DNA of 64,000 nt, taken from Planctomycetes bacterium ADurb.Bin069. Its GTDB lineage: Bacteria > Planctomycetota > UBA8108 > UBA8890 > UBA8898. The notes beneath the pieces are model-generated. The model worked only from the letters and a program-made list of their open reading frames with translations, had not been told where the DNA came from and did no database searches. Where the stretch lies: positions 1 to 64,000 of the forward strand of contig MWEK01000014.1 in the NCBI GenBank assembly GCA_002070955.1, given 5' to 3'. Positions 17,063-26,537 of the stretch are shown in pieces; within the stretch, counting starts at the first letter, position 1; every line of letters starts with the position of its first letter. The translations under genes were made by a program, and so were the position numbers.

Positions 17063-18382
17063 TCAGGCGGAGCGCGTCTCCCAGCGGCCGCGGGTGAAAT
17101 CGGGGATTTCCTGCGGCGCGCTCCCGGCGCGGAGCGAGGCGGCCGACAGCGGGATGATCGCGCTCCACGCGGCGGCGTCGGCGGCGTCGATCGGCGCGGG
17201 CCTGCCCTCGAGCAGCGCGTCGACGAACTCGCGGATCACGAAAAAGTCGCCCCCCGCGTGGCCGGCCGTGCGGGCTTCCGCGTCCCATTTCTTCCAGAGC
17301 GGGGGCTCGAACTCGGCCGCGTACTTCTCCAGCGGCTCCCAGTCGAGGGCTTGGCTGCGCCCGTCGATCCAGATGCCGTCGATCCGCGAGTCGTAGGAGG
17401 CCGTCACGCCCTGCAGGGCGTAGTAGGTCGTCGAGGAGTGCGGCCGCGCCGAGCAGGTGTCGTAGCGCAGATCGATGCAGACCCCGCGCGCCGTCCGGAT
17501 CAGCGTCGTCGTCGAGTCCCCGACGGCGAACTTCACTCGCGCCGCCCGGTGGTCCGCGCCGAAGCGGCGGAGCGCATAGGCCTCCAGGCCGGCCTGCTTC
17601 GTGTCCATGGCCACCAGCGTGGCCAGGCGATCGCCGCGGTTGATGCCCAACCATTGGGCCACCGGCCCCAGCGAATGGGTCGGATATAGATTGCCCCGGC
17701 CGTCGCGGTTCATCTCGCCGCGCCAGGTCAGCGAACCGTCCGCCGCGAACTGGATCGACCGGCAATCATGGACGTAGCCGCATTCGGCGAAGGTGCAGTC
17801 GCCGAAGAGGCCCGCGCGCAGCATGCGCGCGATCGTCAGGACCGGTTTCCAGTAGCAGCAGTTCTCGGCCAGCATGTAGGTGCGCCCGGACTGCTCGGCG
17901 GCGGCGACGAGGTCCCAGCACTCCTCCAGCGTCGTCGCCGCGGCGACTTCGCTCAGGACGTGCTTGCCGGCGCGCAGCGCCTCGATGGACATGGGCGCGT
18001 GAAGCGGCATGGGCGTGGCGACGAGGACGGCGTCCACATCGTCCCGGGCCAGCAGGTCGCGATAGGCGAAGGGCCCGCCGCCGACGGCGGCGGGCGGCGC
18101 GCCTCGGGCGCCTCGGGCGATCTCCACCGCGCGGGCGAGATTGGCCGCGTTGGTGTCGCAGAGCGCCGTCACCGCGACCTCTTTCAAGCGGAGCGCGCCG
18201 GTCATCAGGTAGGTTCCGCGGCTGCCCGTGCCGATTACGCCGAGGCGGACGGGCGCGGCGACCTTCGCCGGCGCCGCGGGAGCGGCTCTCGCCGCGGGCA
18301 GCGCCGCGGCTAGGGCGCCGGCGGCGATGAAGCCGCGCCGGCTGAGGCCGGAAGAGTCCCGAAAGCGCCGCGTCGCCGTCAT
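17063..18382 (-). CDS. Gfo/Idh/MocA family protein, GH109-like, with Tat signal
   Basis: A 439-residue protein with a twin-arginine signal (SRRGFIAAGALAAAL) and the Rossmann motif LGVIGTGSRGTYL. Unlike the other oxidoreductases here it carries AENCCYWKPVLTIARM, GYVHDC and NLYPTHSLGPVAQWL, which resemble GH109 enzymes that cleave alpha-N-acetylgalactosaminides through a transient NAD oxidation step. The usual EKP triad is replaced by SEVAAATT. It lies 16 bases downstream of the GH106-like gene on the same strand and is probably co-transcribed with it. The GH109 assignment is by motif memory; a plain dehydrogenase remains possible. Confidence 0.82.
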   Translation of the reverse strand: MTATRRFRDSSGLSRRGFIAAGALAAALPAARAAPAAPAKVAAPVRLGVIGTGSRGTYLMTGALRLKEVAVTALCDTNAANLARAVEIARGARGAPPAAVGGGPFAYRDLLARDDVDAVLVATPMPLHAPMSIEALRAGKHVLSEVAAATTLEECWDLVAAAEQSGRTYMLAENCCYWKPVLTIARMLRAGLFGDCTFAECGYVHDCRSIQFAADGSLTWRGEMNRDGRGNLYPTHSLGPVAQWLGINRGDRLATLVAMDTKQAGLEAYALRRFGADHRAARVKFAVGDSTTTLIRTARGVCIDLRYDTCSARPHSSTTYYALQGVTASYDSRIDGIWIDGRSQALDWEPLEKYAAEFEPPLWKKWDAEARTAGHAGGDFFVIREFVDALLEGRPAPIDAADAAAWSAIIPLSAASLRAGSAPQEIPDFTRGRWETRSA

Positions 18383-18398
18383 GACAGCCCCCTTGAAC

Positions 18399-21300
18399 TC
18401 ACCGCGTCTCGCGGGCGCGGAAGACCAACCGCGCTTCTTTCGGCGCGAAAGGCTCGATCACGATGGTGTTCTCGCCGGCCTTGAGGTGCCGCGTCACGTC
18501 GAGCTTGAACGGCGCGCCGATGAAGCCGCCGGCATAGGCGCCGTTGACGCTGACGGCGGCCGCGGCCTCGGGCGCGAGCCCGTCGAGCTCCAGGTGGACG
18601 CGCGCCGCGGCGAGGTCGGCCGCCGGCACCAGGCAGGCGCCCGTGAAGGGATCGGCCTTGACGGGGCTCAAGGTGAGCCGGGCGTGGCCGAGGGCGCCCC
18701 AGGGACCGGCGCCGAAGCGCGCGATCTCCCTTGCCGGCGGCCAGGCGCCGTCGTTGAACTCCGGCGCGGCCCAGCCTTGCGCGTGCTCGGACCACGATTT
18801 CCACGTCGCGTCCACGCGGACGACCAGGGGCGGCCCCTGGGCGAACTCGACGGAGAGCTTGCCGATGAGGCCCGCGGGGTTGGGCTCCGTCGCGCCGTTC
18901 GTGGCCGCAATGGCCAGCGTGTTGACGCCTTCGCGCAGGTACGGCTTGACATCGATGTCGACCGGGCGGCGCCAGCCGTCGTTGCCGGCGTCGCTCTCGC
19001 CCGCCCGCTTCCCGTTGACGAAGAGAACGAAGCTGTTGTCGGCGGTGCCGAAGAAAGCGGCCTTGGCGATGGCGCGGCCGGCGGGCGCCGTAACCTGCTT
19101 GCGGAAGTACCACGTTCCGGGCGGGACGCCGGCGACGGGATCGCCCTCGGGGTGCCACACCCAGGCGCAGTCCTCGAGGGTCCGCGGGCCGCCGCCGGGG
19201 AGCTGAAGGACGGGTTCCGCGGGAGGCGCGACCGGGAGCCGCGTGACGGGGATCGCCAAGCGGACCGCGGCGTGTTCGGGACGGGCCGGCAGGGCGCGCT
19301 TCGCCGGCCGGAAGAGGAGCAGCACGCTCTCGTTAGGTTCCATGTCGAGGACGAGCTCTACATCCTTGCCCCGGCGGGTGTACACGGGCGCGGCGATCTC
19401 GTTGCGCATCGCGTCCCAGAGCTCGGGTTCGCCGGCGGCGGAGATCCTGAAACGGAAGGTGCGCGCGCCGCCGGTGTGATTCTGGTTGGCGATGAAGAAG
19501 ATGTCGCTCCCGGCCTTCACGCGGTGGAGAACGTGCAGCCAGTTGTCGGTACGGCCCTCGATGACCTCGAGGGTCGGGCGAATCCCGGCATCGTCCCCCA
19601 GGACCTGCCGGAGCTGCTCCGGCGTCGGGCGCTGGGGAAGCAGGTAGGAGCGTCCGCCCGCGGGGCTCCGCTTGCACACGGCGAGATCGCTCCGGGCCGC
19701 GCCCCAAATAGCGTCGCGGAGCTCCGCGATGTCCCCGGACGTGCGGCCGAGCGTCGCCGACTTCGACGGCAGAAAACCGTGGCCGATCACCACGCCGCCT
19801 CCGTCGAAGAAGGCCTTGGCCTTGGCGAGCGTCCCGTAGGGGATGACTTCCACGGGCGGCACGATGAGAACCCGGTAGCGCTCATCGCGAAGGGCGAGCG
19901 CGGCGCCCTCCAGGGTCGTGTCGTTCTCGAAGACATCGTAGGGCAGCCAGTCGCAGTCGTAGAGGGCGTCCTGAAGCGCCGCGCTCATGTGCTCCGGCGT
20001 GGCGTGCCGGCCCACGTGGGCGCTGTTCCCCAGGAAGAGCAGCGCCACGGGGCACACGTGGCGGCCGCCCTGGAGCATGAGGCTCAGGCGGCTCGTGTAA
20101 TCGGCGTAGACACGGTAGAGCGGCCAGCGCGGTTCGAAGCCGCCGTTGTAGAAGTACGGCGGGCAGTCGGTGTCGTGCGGCGCGCGGGGGTTGAACGCGT
20201 GCGGGATCATGAAGTTGATGCCCGAGACCTGCATGTGGTCGGTCCACCACTTCATCTCGGGGTAGGTGAGGTCCTGGCCGCGGGCGCCGAAGATTTCCAC
20301 CATGGCCAGATCGTCCCGCTTGCCGTAGGCGTGGCTGATGGAACTGCCGAGCTTCGGGGTTTGCCAGCAAGGGGCGTCGTTGGCGTCGCGCCGTCCCATG
20401 CGAAACTGGGAGTAGACCGCGTCGATGCCGCCCATGGAGCTGTACTTCATCAACTGAAACATGTTGCCGGCGCAGAGATTGCTGTTGAGGTAGCCGTTGG
20501 CGTGCTCGAGGAAGTGGCCGATCGAGAGCACGTTGCGTTCCTCGCACCAGCGCGTGATGCCGCCGTAGAGCGTGCGGCCCCAGGCTTCGGCGTAAGCGTC
20601 TTGGTAGGCGTAGCGCGCCGCCGTCTGCTCCTCGCCCGCCAGACCGAACTTGTAGGCGACCAGGGCTTTTTTCCAGTCCTGGCCCCGCTCGCGCAGCATC
20701 GGAATCACTTCCGTGCCCCAGTCGCCGTGGGTTTCGGGCTCGTCGTAGAAGAAGCCGGCGATGTGCTTCCCGAACTCCTCCTTGAAACGGTCGTAGTGCG
20801 GCTGGTACACAGTCTCAAGGTACCACGCGACACAGTCGCGGCTGGCGCCGTCCACCAGATAGCGCGAGCCGCTCAGGCGGGGGGCCCACGTGAAGAGCAT
20901 GATCTTCCAGGTTCCCTCGGGCACGTCCCAGGCGAGGGTGCCCTTCGCGATGAAGGGCGCCAGGTCGATCAGCGTCGCCCCGTCGATTCCTTCGCCGGTT
21001 TCCTTCCCGGCCACGGCCGCGACGAAGTTCTCCCCGGCGTACCCGGGCGCCGTGAAGCGCTGCGGGCCGGCGACGGCGGCCGCCGCGGCGATGAGACGCT
21101 TGCTCCCGTAGCGCGCGGGCACCTTCCCGCCCACCTCGCCGCTCGGCCACCAGCGCTCATCGAAAATCCACAGGCGCAGATCGTGTCGCTTGGCGGCTTC
21201 CAGGCAGATGGCCAAGTCGCGGAACCAGCCCTCGCCGAGCCAATCGTTGTGCGGCCGCGATTCGGCGGTGAAGCACCCGTTGCCGCCCTCGGCCACCTTG

Positions 21301-21503
21301 GCCACGTAAGCCTCGAGGCGGTCCTTGGCCTCGTCGCCGTGGAGCCAGAAGAGCGGGCCGGTGTGCCTGCGCGCCTCCATGGGCAGATCGCGGAAGCGCC
21401 TCTCGAGCTCCTCCAACGACGCGCCGGCGGCGGAGAGGGCCGGCGCGATTGCCGCGGCGGCGAGCGCCCCGGCGCACAGCGTGTTGCGGATGCGGTTAAA
21501 CAT
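18399..21503 (-). CDS. Secreted GH106-like glycoside hydrolase (alpha-L-rhamnosidase related)
   Basis: A large 1034-residue exported protein with a signal peptide (NTLCAGALAAAAIAPALSAAG). The central barrel has HIAGFFYDEPETHGDW, the type of acidic motif seen in GH106 alpha-L-rhamnosidases, and GHFLEHANGYLNSN. Beta-sandwich domains follow near the C-terminus (WYFRKQV, FVLFVNGKRAGES, VSVNGAYAGGFIG), again like GH106/GH2-type accessory domains. The frame is open beyond ATG 21503, but that start gives the signal peptide and has an AGAGGTG site. It heads a unit with the GH109-like gene. Rhamnose release from plant or algal glycans is the likely role; the exact linkage is unknown. Confidence 0.75.
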   Translation of the reverse strand: MFNRIRNTLCAGALAAAAIAPALSAAGASLEELERRFRDLPMEARRHTGPLFWLHGDEAKDRLEAYVAKVAEGGNGCFTAESRPHNDWLGEGWFRDLAICLEAAKRHDLRLWIFDERWWPSGEVGGKVPARYGSKRLIAAAAAVAGPQRFTAPGYAGENFVAAVAGKETGEGIDGATLIDLAPFIAKGTLAWDVPEGTWKIMLFTWAPRLSGSRYLVDGASRDCVAWYLETVYQPHYDRFKEEFGKHIAGFFYDEPETHGDWGTEVIPMLRERGQDWKKALVAYKFGLAGEEQTAARYAYQDAYAEAWGRTLYGGITRWCEERNVLSIGHFLEHANGYLNSNLCAGNMFQLMKYSSMGGIDAVYSQFRMGRRDANDAPCWQTPKLGSSISHAYGKRDDLAMVEIFGARGQDLTYPEMKWWTDHMQVSGINFMIPHAFNPRAPHDTDCPPYFYNGGFEPRWPLYRVYADYTSRLSLMLQGGRHVCPVALLFLGNSAHVGRHATPEHMSAALQDALYDCDWLPYDVFENDTTLEGAALALRDERYRVLIVPPVEVIPYGTLAKAKAFFDGGGVVIGHGFLPSKSATLGRTSGDIAELRDAIWGAARSDLAVCKRSPAGGRSYLLPQRPTPEQLRQVLGDDAGIRPTLEVIEGRTDNWLHVLHRVKAGSDIFFIANQNHTGGARTFRFRISAAGEPELWDAMRNEIAAPVYTRRGKDVELVLDMEPNESVLLLFRPAKRALPARPEHAAVRLAIPVTRLPVAPPAEPVLQLPGGGPRTLEDCAWVWHPEGDPVAGVPPGTWYFRKQVTAPAGRAIAKAAFFGTADNSFVLFVNGKRAGESDAGNDGWRRPVDIDVKPYLREGVNTLAIAATNGATEPNPAGLIGKLSVEFAQGPPLVVRVDATWKSWSEHAQGWAAPEFNDGAWPPAREIARFGAGPWGALGHARLTLSPVKADPFTGACLVPAADLAAARVHLELDGLAPEAAAAVSVNGAYAGGFIGAPFKLDVTRHLKAGENTIVIEPFAPKEARLVFRARETR

Positions 21504-21567
21504 GGGTGCACCTCTTGCGTCAAGGATCCTCGGTTTGCGCCGCGCGGACTCGAGGCGCGCGCGATTG

Positions 21568-21596
21568 ATGCTATCCGCAGGCGGCGGGAAGGGCAA
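21568..21596 (-). promoter_or_regulatory. Promoter of the GH106-like gene
   Basis: Minus strand: TTGCCC, 17-base spacer, TAGCAT, about 65 bases before the ATG at 21503. It lies just past the GH5-like gene, so this unit can be expressed separately. Confidence 0.45.
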
Positions 21597-21601
21597 TGGC
21601 G

Positions 21602-23161
21602 TCACCGGGCGGGCTTTTCGTTCCGCGCGAACCATTTCATGAGGAGCTGCTGCCTGTCGGTGGGCGCGGCGGCCGGCGCGCGGTCGTTGCGGTCGGGACT
21701 GTGCTCGACGCTCCAGCCGTCCCACTCGCGGAAGGCGTGGTAGCTCCAGTCCCAGCCCTGCGCCTCGAAGATGGAGATGACATCGGCGAGCCAGCGGCAG
21801 GCGCTGCCCGCCGGAGCCCAGCGGATGGCGCTGAACTCGCCGACGTAGATGTGCGCGTTGTAACGGCGTTGAAATTCCACGACGGGGGCTAGCACGGCCT
21901 CCAGCCGCGCCTTGTCCCAATGAGTGCCACCGATGGCGCCGGGATAGGTTCGTCCGCCTTCATTGCCGTGGATCGTTTGATGAGTGAAGGCCGCCGGCGC
22001 GTACATGTGGACGCTGTACACCACCCTGGGGACATCGATGGGCTGGAAATCGCGGAAGCCGTTCGGGCCGCCCCAATCGGGCGGCTCCACGATGAGAAGG
22101 CGCTCCGGGTCGACGGCGCGCACCGCTTTCGCGGCGCGCTCGGCGAGGGCGTGCCAGTCATCGCAGCCTTCCTCGACGAGAGTCTCGACAGGCTCGTTGG
22201 CGAGGTCGAAGCCCCAGATGGCGCCGCACCCCTTGTAACGCGCGGCCATGCGGCGCCAGGCGTCGACGAACTTGTCCTGGGAGGCGCGGTCGGTGAAGAG
22301 CCGGTCGTCCGATCCGATATAACCGCTGGCCGTGGCCTTGCCTCCGGGAGGCGAGTGGAGATCGAGGACGACGAGGAGCCCGCAGCGCCGGCAGTGGGGG
22401 AGCGCGGCGTCGAGTTTCGCCAGTTCGCCTTCCAGCCACGGATCGAACTCCTCCAGCGGAGCGCGTTTTCCCGCGCCGATGTAGCGGATGAGCTGCCAGC
22501 GGATGAGGTTCGCGTTCCAGTCCTTGCCGAGAACCTGCAGGCCGGCGGCATCGATGTCCGGGCTGATCATGGCGCCGCGCAGGCGCGGGAGCGCATGGCC
22601 CTTGAAAGCCGGGCCCGGCGCCGGCGCCGGCGCCGTCGCGGCGGGCGGCTTGGCGATCACGATCGAGACGTCGTCGAACCAAACCTTGCCCGTCACGGCC
22701 TCCAGGCCGAGGAGCAGCGTCAGCGTCTTTACATCAGCGGGAATGCGGGCGTTGAACGCCGCGCGGCGCCAGTGGAAGGATCCCACGGGGATTTCGGCCT
22801 GCGGCCACTCCTTGCCCTCGGGCCCCTCGATGATGAGCATGAACTTGATGCCGTTCCACGGCCGCGGCTTGGCGCTCACGTTCTCGGCCTTGACGCGGGC
22901 GGCGCACAGAAGCGTGTGGCCGCGCAGCGCCTGCGCCGGCAGGGCGATCACGGCGTTGGCGCCGCTTCCGGCGCTCTCCACGGCGAGGGCGCCGGCTTCG
23001 AGACGCCCCGCGCCGCCCCATGCCGCGAGGGCGTCCGCGGCGTCGAAGTGGGCGGCGAAAACGACGTGCCCCTTGGGGAGCGGCGCGGCGTCGCCCGCGC
23101 GGACGGCGCAGCCGAAGAGCAAAGAAGCGGCGGCGGTTCGAAGCGATCGGCGAAGCTTCAC
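21602..23161 (-). CDS. Secreted GH5-like glycoside hydrolase
   Basis: A 519-residue exported enzyme. The start is a GTG at 23161 with a strong GAGGAGG site five bases upstream; it gives an N-terminal signal peptide (RRSLRTAAASLLFGCAV). Residues 30-190 look like a carbohydrate-binding beta-sandwich (GIKFMLIIEGPEGKEWPQAE, VWFDDVSIVI). The rest is a clan-A TIM barrel with the acid/base glutamate in GFDLANEPVE and the nucleophile glutamate in HIYVGEFSAIRWAP. GH5 members cleave beta-glucans and beta-mannans; the substrate here is not determined. It follows the unknown secreted protein by 35 bases. Confidence 0.82.
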   Translation of the reverse strand: MKLRRSLRTAAASLLFGCAVRAGDAAPLPKGHVVFAAHFDAADALAAWGGAGRLEAGALAVESAGSGANAVIALPAQALRGHTLLCAARVKAENVSAKPRPWNGIKFMLIIEGPEGKEWPQAEIPVGSFHWRRAAFNARIPADVKTLTLLLGLEAVTGKVWFDDVSIVIAKPPAATAPAPAPGPAFKGHALPRLRGAMISPDIDAAGLQVLGKDWNANLIRWQLIRYIGAGKRAPLEEFDPWLEGELAKLDAALPHCRRCGLLVVLDLHSPPGGKATASGYIGSDDRLFTDRASQDKFVDAWRRMAARYKGCGAIWGFDLANEPVETLVEEGCDDWHALAERAAKAVRAVDPERLLIVEPPDWGGPNGFRDFQPIDVPRVVYSVHMYAPAAFTHQTIHGNEGGRTYPGAIGGTHWDKARLEAVLAPVVEFQRRYNAHIYVGEFSAIRWAPAGSACRWLADVISIFEAQGWDWSYHAFREWDGWSVEHSPDRNDRAPAAAPTDRQQLLMKWFARNEKPAR

Positions 23162-23196
23162 GGCGGCCTCCTCGCGAATGTGTTTTCCGGCGGGGG

Positions 23197-24465
23197 TCAG
23201 TAAATGAGATACACCCACCAGTTTTTCATGGGCGCGCCTTCGTCGTCCACGCAGCGGTTGTCCAACCCCGGCAGGCATTGGCACCAGAAGAGAACCCAGC
23301 GGCCCATGCAGTCGGGCGCGAAATCCTCGTAGCGCCGGGTGCGCTCTATGCTGAAGCTCTCGACGCGGTCCTTGCCGTCCGGGCCGTTCCTCTGACGCCA
23401 GGCGGTGATGACGCTCTGCACCGCGGCGGGATTGTCCAGGTCGTAGTGATGCCGCCCCCCCGGCGGAAAATGGACGTTGCCGCCGAAGGCGATGTAGGGG
23501 GCGATGGGATATTCCTTGCCGCGGAACTTGACGAGGGCGGCGCCATCGTCGGAGTACGAAACCTTGTCGCCCCGCCGTCCGTCCAGGGCGTAGAACGACC
23601 GGATCGGCAGCCCGTAGCGCGTGTCAAGGTCGAATCCCGCGAACTCCCGCAGGTACTTGGTCAGGGCGCCGATGGCGTTGTGGTGCGCGTAGTTCTCAAG
23701 CAGGTGGCCGTAGTTCTCCATCTGGCAGCCGGCGCCGCGATGGGGATTGAAGAAGTACACCGTGAAGGACCGGCCCGTCCAAGGCATGGTGCCTTTGGTG
23801 CCGCCGTTGCCCGCCGGGCCGTAGACGCCCGGCCGCATTTGTCCGCGCTCGTCGTAATACTGCTTGAGCTCCGCGGCTTCGAAGCCGGGCCAGCCCGTCG
23901 CGTCGTCGTGAATCGCGTAGAACCAGAGTTCGTGGACCAGGCCGGCCTCGATGAGCTCGCGCAGGTTGAGAAAGCGCCCGGCCTGGGCCGGATCGGGGAA
24001 GCCGAGGCGCGGCGCATAGGCATCGGAGAAGAAGGCGTGGTAGTCGCACCAGAAGTCCCGAGGGGCCGGATTCAGGCGCGGCAGGAGGCTCGAGTTCGTG
24101 CGGCGCTTCTCCGGCGGCAAGCCGGCGTCGCGCAGGTCCACGTACTTGACCGCCTGGTACTGGACGCAGGCGGGCGCCTTGGGATCCTCGAAACCATGCC
24201 AGCGCGTGCTCTCGGACTGCGCCTTGATGAATTTCTCCGTCAGGGCGCGGATTTCGTCCATGTCCACGTCGTTGGCGAAGTTGAGAACGAGGACGCGCGG
24301 CTCGATTCTCCGGATTCGATCGTGGTTGGCGACGATCCAGGGCTCGGACTTGCGGAAGCAGACCTTGTTGGGCCAGACGCCGAGGTCCTCGGTCAAGTTC
24401 GGCGCCTCCGCGGCGGCGGCGGCGGACAGGCAAGCGATGGTCAAGAAAACACGCCGCGTATCCAT
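23197..24465 (-). CDS. Secreted protein of unknown function
   Basis: A 422-residue protein with a short signal peptide (RRVFLTIACLSAAAAAEA). I do not recognise the family. It is rich in Trp, Tyr and His (DFWCDYHAFFSDAYAP, HELWFYAIHDD, ENYGHLLENYAHHNA) and ends in FAPDCMGRWVLFWCQ and WWVYLIY. The N-terminal FANDVDMDEIRALTEKFI suggests an alpha/beta fold. It sits between the GH39-like and GH5-like genes on the same strand (49 and 35 bases apart), which points to a part in the same carbohydrate process, but no catalytic motif is recognisable. Confidence 0.7.
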   Translation of the reverse strand: MDTRRVFLTIACLSAAAAAEAPNLTEDLGVWPNKVCFRKSEPWIVANHDRIRRIEPRVLVLNFANDVDMDEIRALTEKFIKAQSESTRWHGFEDPKAPACVQYQAVKYVDLRDAGLPPEKRRTNSSLLPRLNPAPRDFWCDYHAFFSDAYAPRLGFPDPAQAGRFLNLRELIEAGLVHELWFYAIHDDATGWPGFEAAELKQYYDERGQMRPGVYGPAGNGGTKGTMPWTGRSFTVYFFNPHRGAGCQMENYGHLLENYAHHNAIGALTKYLREFAGFDLDTRYGLPIRSFYALDGRRGDKVSYSDDGAALVKFRGKEYPIAPYIAFGGNVHFPPGGRHHYDLDNPAAVQSVITAWRQRNGPDGKDRVESFSIERTRRYEDFAPDCMGRWVLFWCQCLPGLDNRCVDDEGAPMKNWWVYLIY

Positions 24466-24514
24466 CCGGACCCTCGGGAAAACGCGCGCCGCGGCACGAG
24501 CGGCGCGCGGGCTC

Positions 24515-26506
24515 CTATCGATCGTAGCCCTCGCCCGGGAATGCGGCGAGCCTGAACGCCAAGACCGGGCGCCCGGCCGCGCCGAAATCGCCGCGCAGCA
24601 CGACCCACGTGTCGGCGGTCTTGTCGCCCGGGACGCCCTTCGGCCGCCTGACGCGCAGGTCGAGCGGCCGGCGATCGAAGGGCTCGAGCGCCATGCTCCA
24701 CGCGCGCGGCGCCAGGTCCCACCCCGACGGCGCGTGCTCGACCGCGATGGTGCCGGAGGCGGCGCCGGCGCCGAAGTTGTACGCGAAGATGCGCAGATCG
24801 ACGTCCGCCTCCACCGCGATCACATGATCGTATTCCCCCGCCCACTGAACGACCTCGATTTTCTGCCGGGCGTCGCTTGGGACGTGGATTTGCAGGACGA
24901 TCGGCGTCGGCTCGCCCGGCCGCCGCGCCGCCGCCTCGGGCGGCGCTTCCAGGGCGAGCTTCGCGGCGGCGCCGCGCGGCAGCAGGACGAAGATCGGCGC
25001 GGAACCGAGCGTCGCGGGCACGCCGGCGCTCAGCGGCCGGCCGAGATAGTCGTACACGGCGCTGGGAACGACGCCGGCGGGAAGCGACCAGGCGGCGCTC
25101 GTCTTTCCGCGGTCGGGCCAGTCGCTGGGTTTCTCGGCCCACGCAACGAGCACGTCCCCTTCGGCGCCGTCGGGGGCGGCGCGGAAGGCGTAGACGTGAC
25201 CGTGCGGGTCGATGCGCTGCCGGCCGAGAGCGCGCGCGCCCGCCAGGAAGCGTCCGATGGCGGCGAGCGCCGCATAGGCCGGACGGGGCGTGAAGTCGCG
25301 CCGGAGCAGCCCGAACTGCACCCCGTTCCAGTCCTCGGTGTAGTGGCCGAGGATGAAGTGGAAGTGCCGCGAGGCGCCGGCGAAAACGCTGGTGGCGTAG
25401 GACTGGGCCATGAAGTGCGCCTTGAGGATCTCGCCGTGCCGGGGAAGCTCGTGCCACGGAGCGCCGGTCTCGTACTTCATGCCGCGGTCGGCCTCGGTGA
25501 TCCAGAGCGGCTTGCCGCAGGCGGCCTCCCGCGCGGGCGCCCAATTGGCGACGTAGGAGTCCGGCCAGTCGTAGGTGTGGATATTGTAGGTGTCGAAATA
25601 CGGCCAGGTCTCGTTGGCGAGGACGCCCTTGGTGTGGAGCGGAGCGGGGACGCCCGCGTACGCGTTCCACCCGACGATCACCGCGGGATCGCCCGCCTTG
25701 AAACCGAGGTAGGCCGCTTTCTGGAACGCGCACATCTCCGCCGCCGTGTGGCCGCCGAAGGACTCGATGTTCGCCTCGTTCCACGGCTCCCACGCGCGCA
25801 CGCGGCCCGCGAAACGCGCGCCCATGGCTCGGCAGAAGCGGTAAACGTCGCGCAGGTCCCGGGCGAAGCGCCCTCTCTTCTCGGTGGGATCCGCCGCCCA
25901 GGCCGGCGTGTCGTGAAAGACCTGGAGCACGTCGAGGCCGTGCGCGGTTTGGGCCTCGGCGGCCGTGTCGTAGGTGGTGCGCTCGGCGAAGGCGCCCTTG
26001 GAAGGTTCCATGTCCCGCCAGCTCAGCCGGTCGCGCGTCCACGCGACGCCGGCGAGCGCGGCGAGCCGGGCGTGCCGCTCCTGCCCGAGCGGATTGCCCC
26101 GCGCGAACCACGCCACCGCGGTATCGAGACACACGGGCGAATCGCGGGGCACGGGCGCCGCAAGCTTGGCGATGACGGCCGCGGTGGTCCACCCGGCGCA
26201 GCCGCCGTCGCCGTCGAGAAACTCGACGCGGTACCAACCGATGCCGAGGCGGCCGGCGTCGATCGGCTCGCGGCCGGCGGCCGGTCCCGCCGGCGCGCCG
26301 CCGGCCACCGTGGAGCCGCCGTCATCGAGGATGCGCCATGCCGTCGCGGCCGAGGCGGGCGCTTCCCGCGGCCACGCAATCAGCACGGGTGCTCCCTCCA
26401 GAAAAACGTTCGCGGCGGCCTCGCCTCCTATCGGCGCCGCGGCGGACAATGCAAGCGGGGCGGCGCCCGCGAGAACCAGCGTTGCGACTAGCCTCATGCT
26501 GAGCAT
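24515..26506 (-). CDS. Secreted clan-A glycoside hydrolase, GH39-like
   Basis: A 663-residue exported protein (signal peptide LVATLVLAGAAPLALSAAA). After an N-terminal beta domain (to about residue 120) comes a TIM barrel with GVAWTRDRLSWRDMEPSKG, the acid/base motif WEPWNEANIESFGG and the nucleophile region PLWITEADRG, the layout of GH39 beta-xylosidases and related clan-A enzymes. The C-terminal third is beta-rich with no catalytic motif. It lies 31 bases after mgtE and 49 before the unknown secreted gene. Confidence 0.75.
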   Translation of the reverse strand: MLSMRLVATLVLAGAAPLALSAAAPIGGEAAANVFLEGAPVLIAWPREAPASAATAWRILDDGGSTVAGGAPAGPAAGREPIDAGRLGIGWYRVEFLDGDGGCAGWTTAAVIAKLAAPVPRDSPVCLDTAVAWFARGNPLGQERHARLAALAGVAWTRDRLSWRDMEPSKGAFAERTTYDTAAEAQTAHGLDVLQVFHDTPAWAADPTEKRGRFARDLRDVYRFCRAMGARFAGRVRAWEPWNEANIESFGGHTAAEMCAFQKAAYLGFKAGDPAVIVGWNAYAGVPAPLHTKGVLANETWPYFDTYNIHTYDWPDSYVANWAPAREAACGKPLWITEADRGMKYETGAPWHELPRHGEILKAHFMAQSYATSVFAGASRHFHFILGHYTEDWNGVQFGLLRRDFTPRPAYAALAAIGRFLAGARALGRQRIDPHGHVYAFRAAPDGAEGDVLVAWAEKPSDWPDRGKTSAAWSLPAGVVPSAVYDYLGRPLSAGVPATLGSAPIFVLLPRGAAAKLALEAPPEAAARRPGEPTPIVLQIHVPSDARQKIEVVQWAGEYDHVIAVEADVDLRIFAYNFGAGAASGTIAVEHAPSGWDLAPRAWSMALEPFDRRPLDLRVRRPKGVPGDKTADTWVVLRGDFGAAGRPVLAFRLAAFPGEGYDR

Positions 26507-26537
26507 GCGGTCCTCCCTTTCTGCATCATGGAACCGG

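Noticed and set aside
24098-26491. Open frame of about 797 codons on the plus strand
   Set aside because: Shadow of the GH39-like gene and its neighbour. The translation is Gly/Arg/Val-rich without family motifs, as expected of antisense high-GC sequence.
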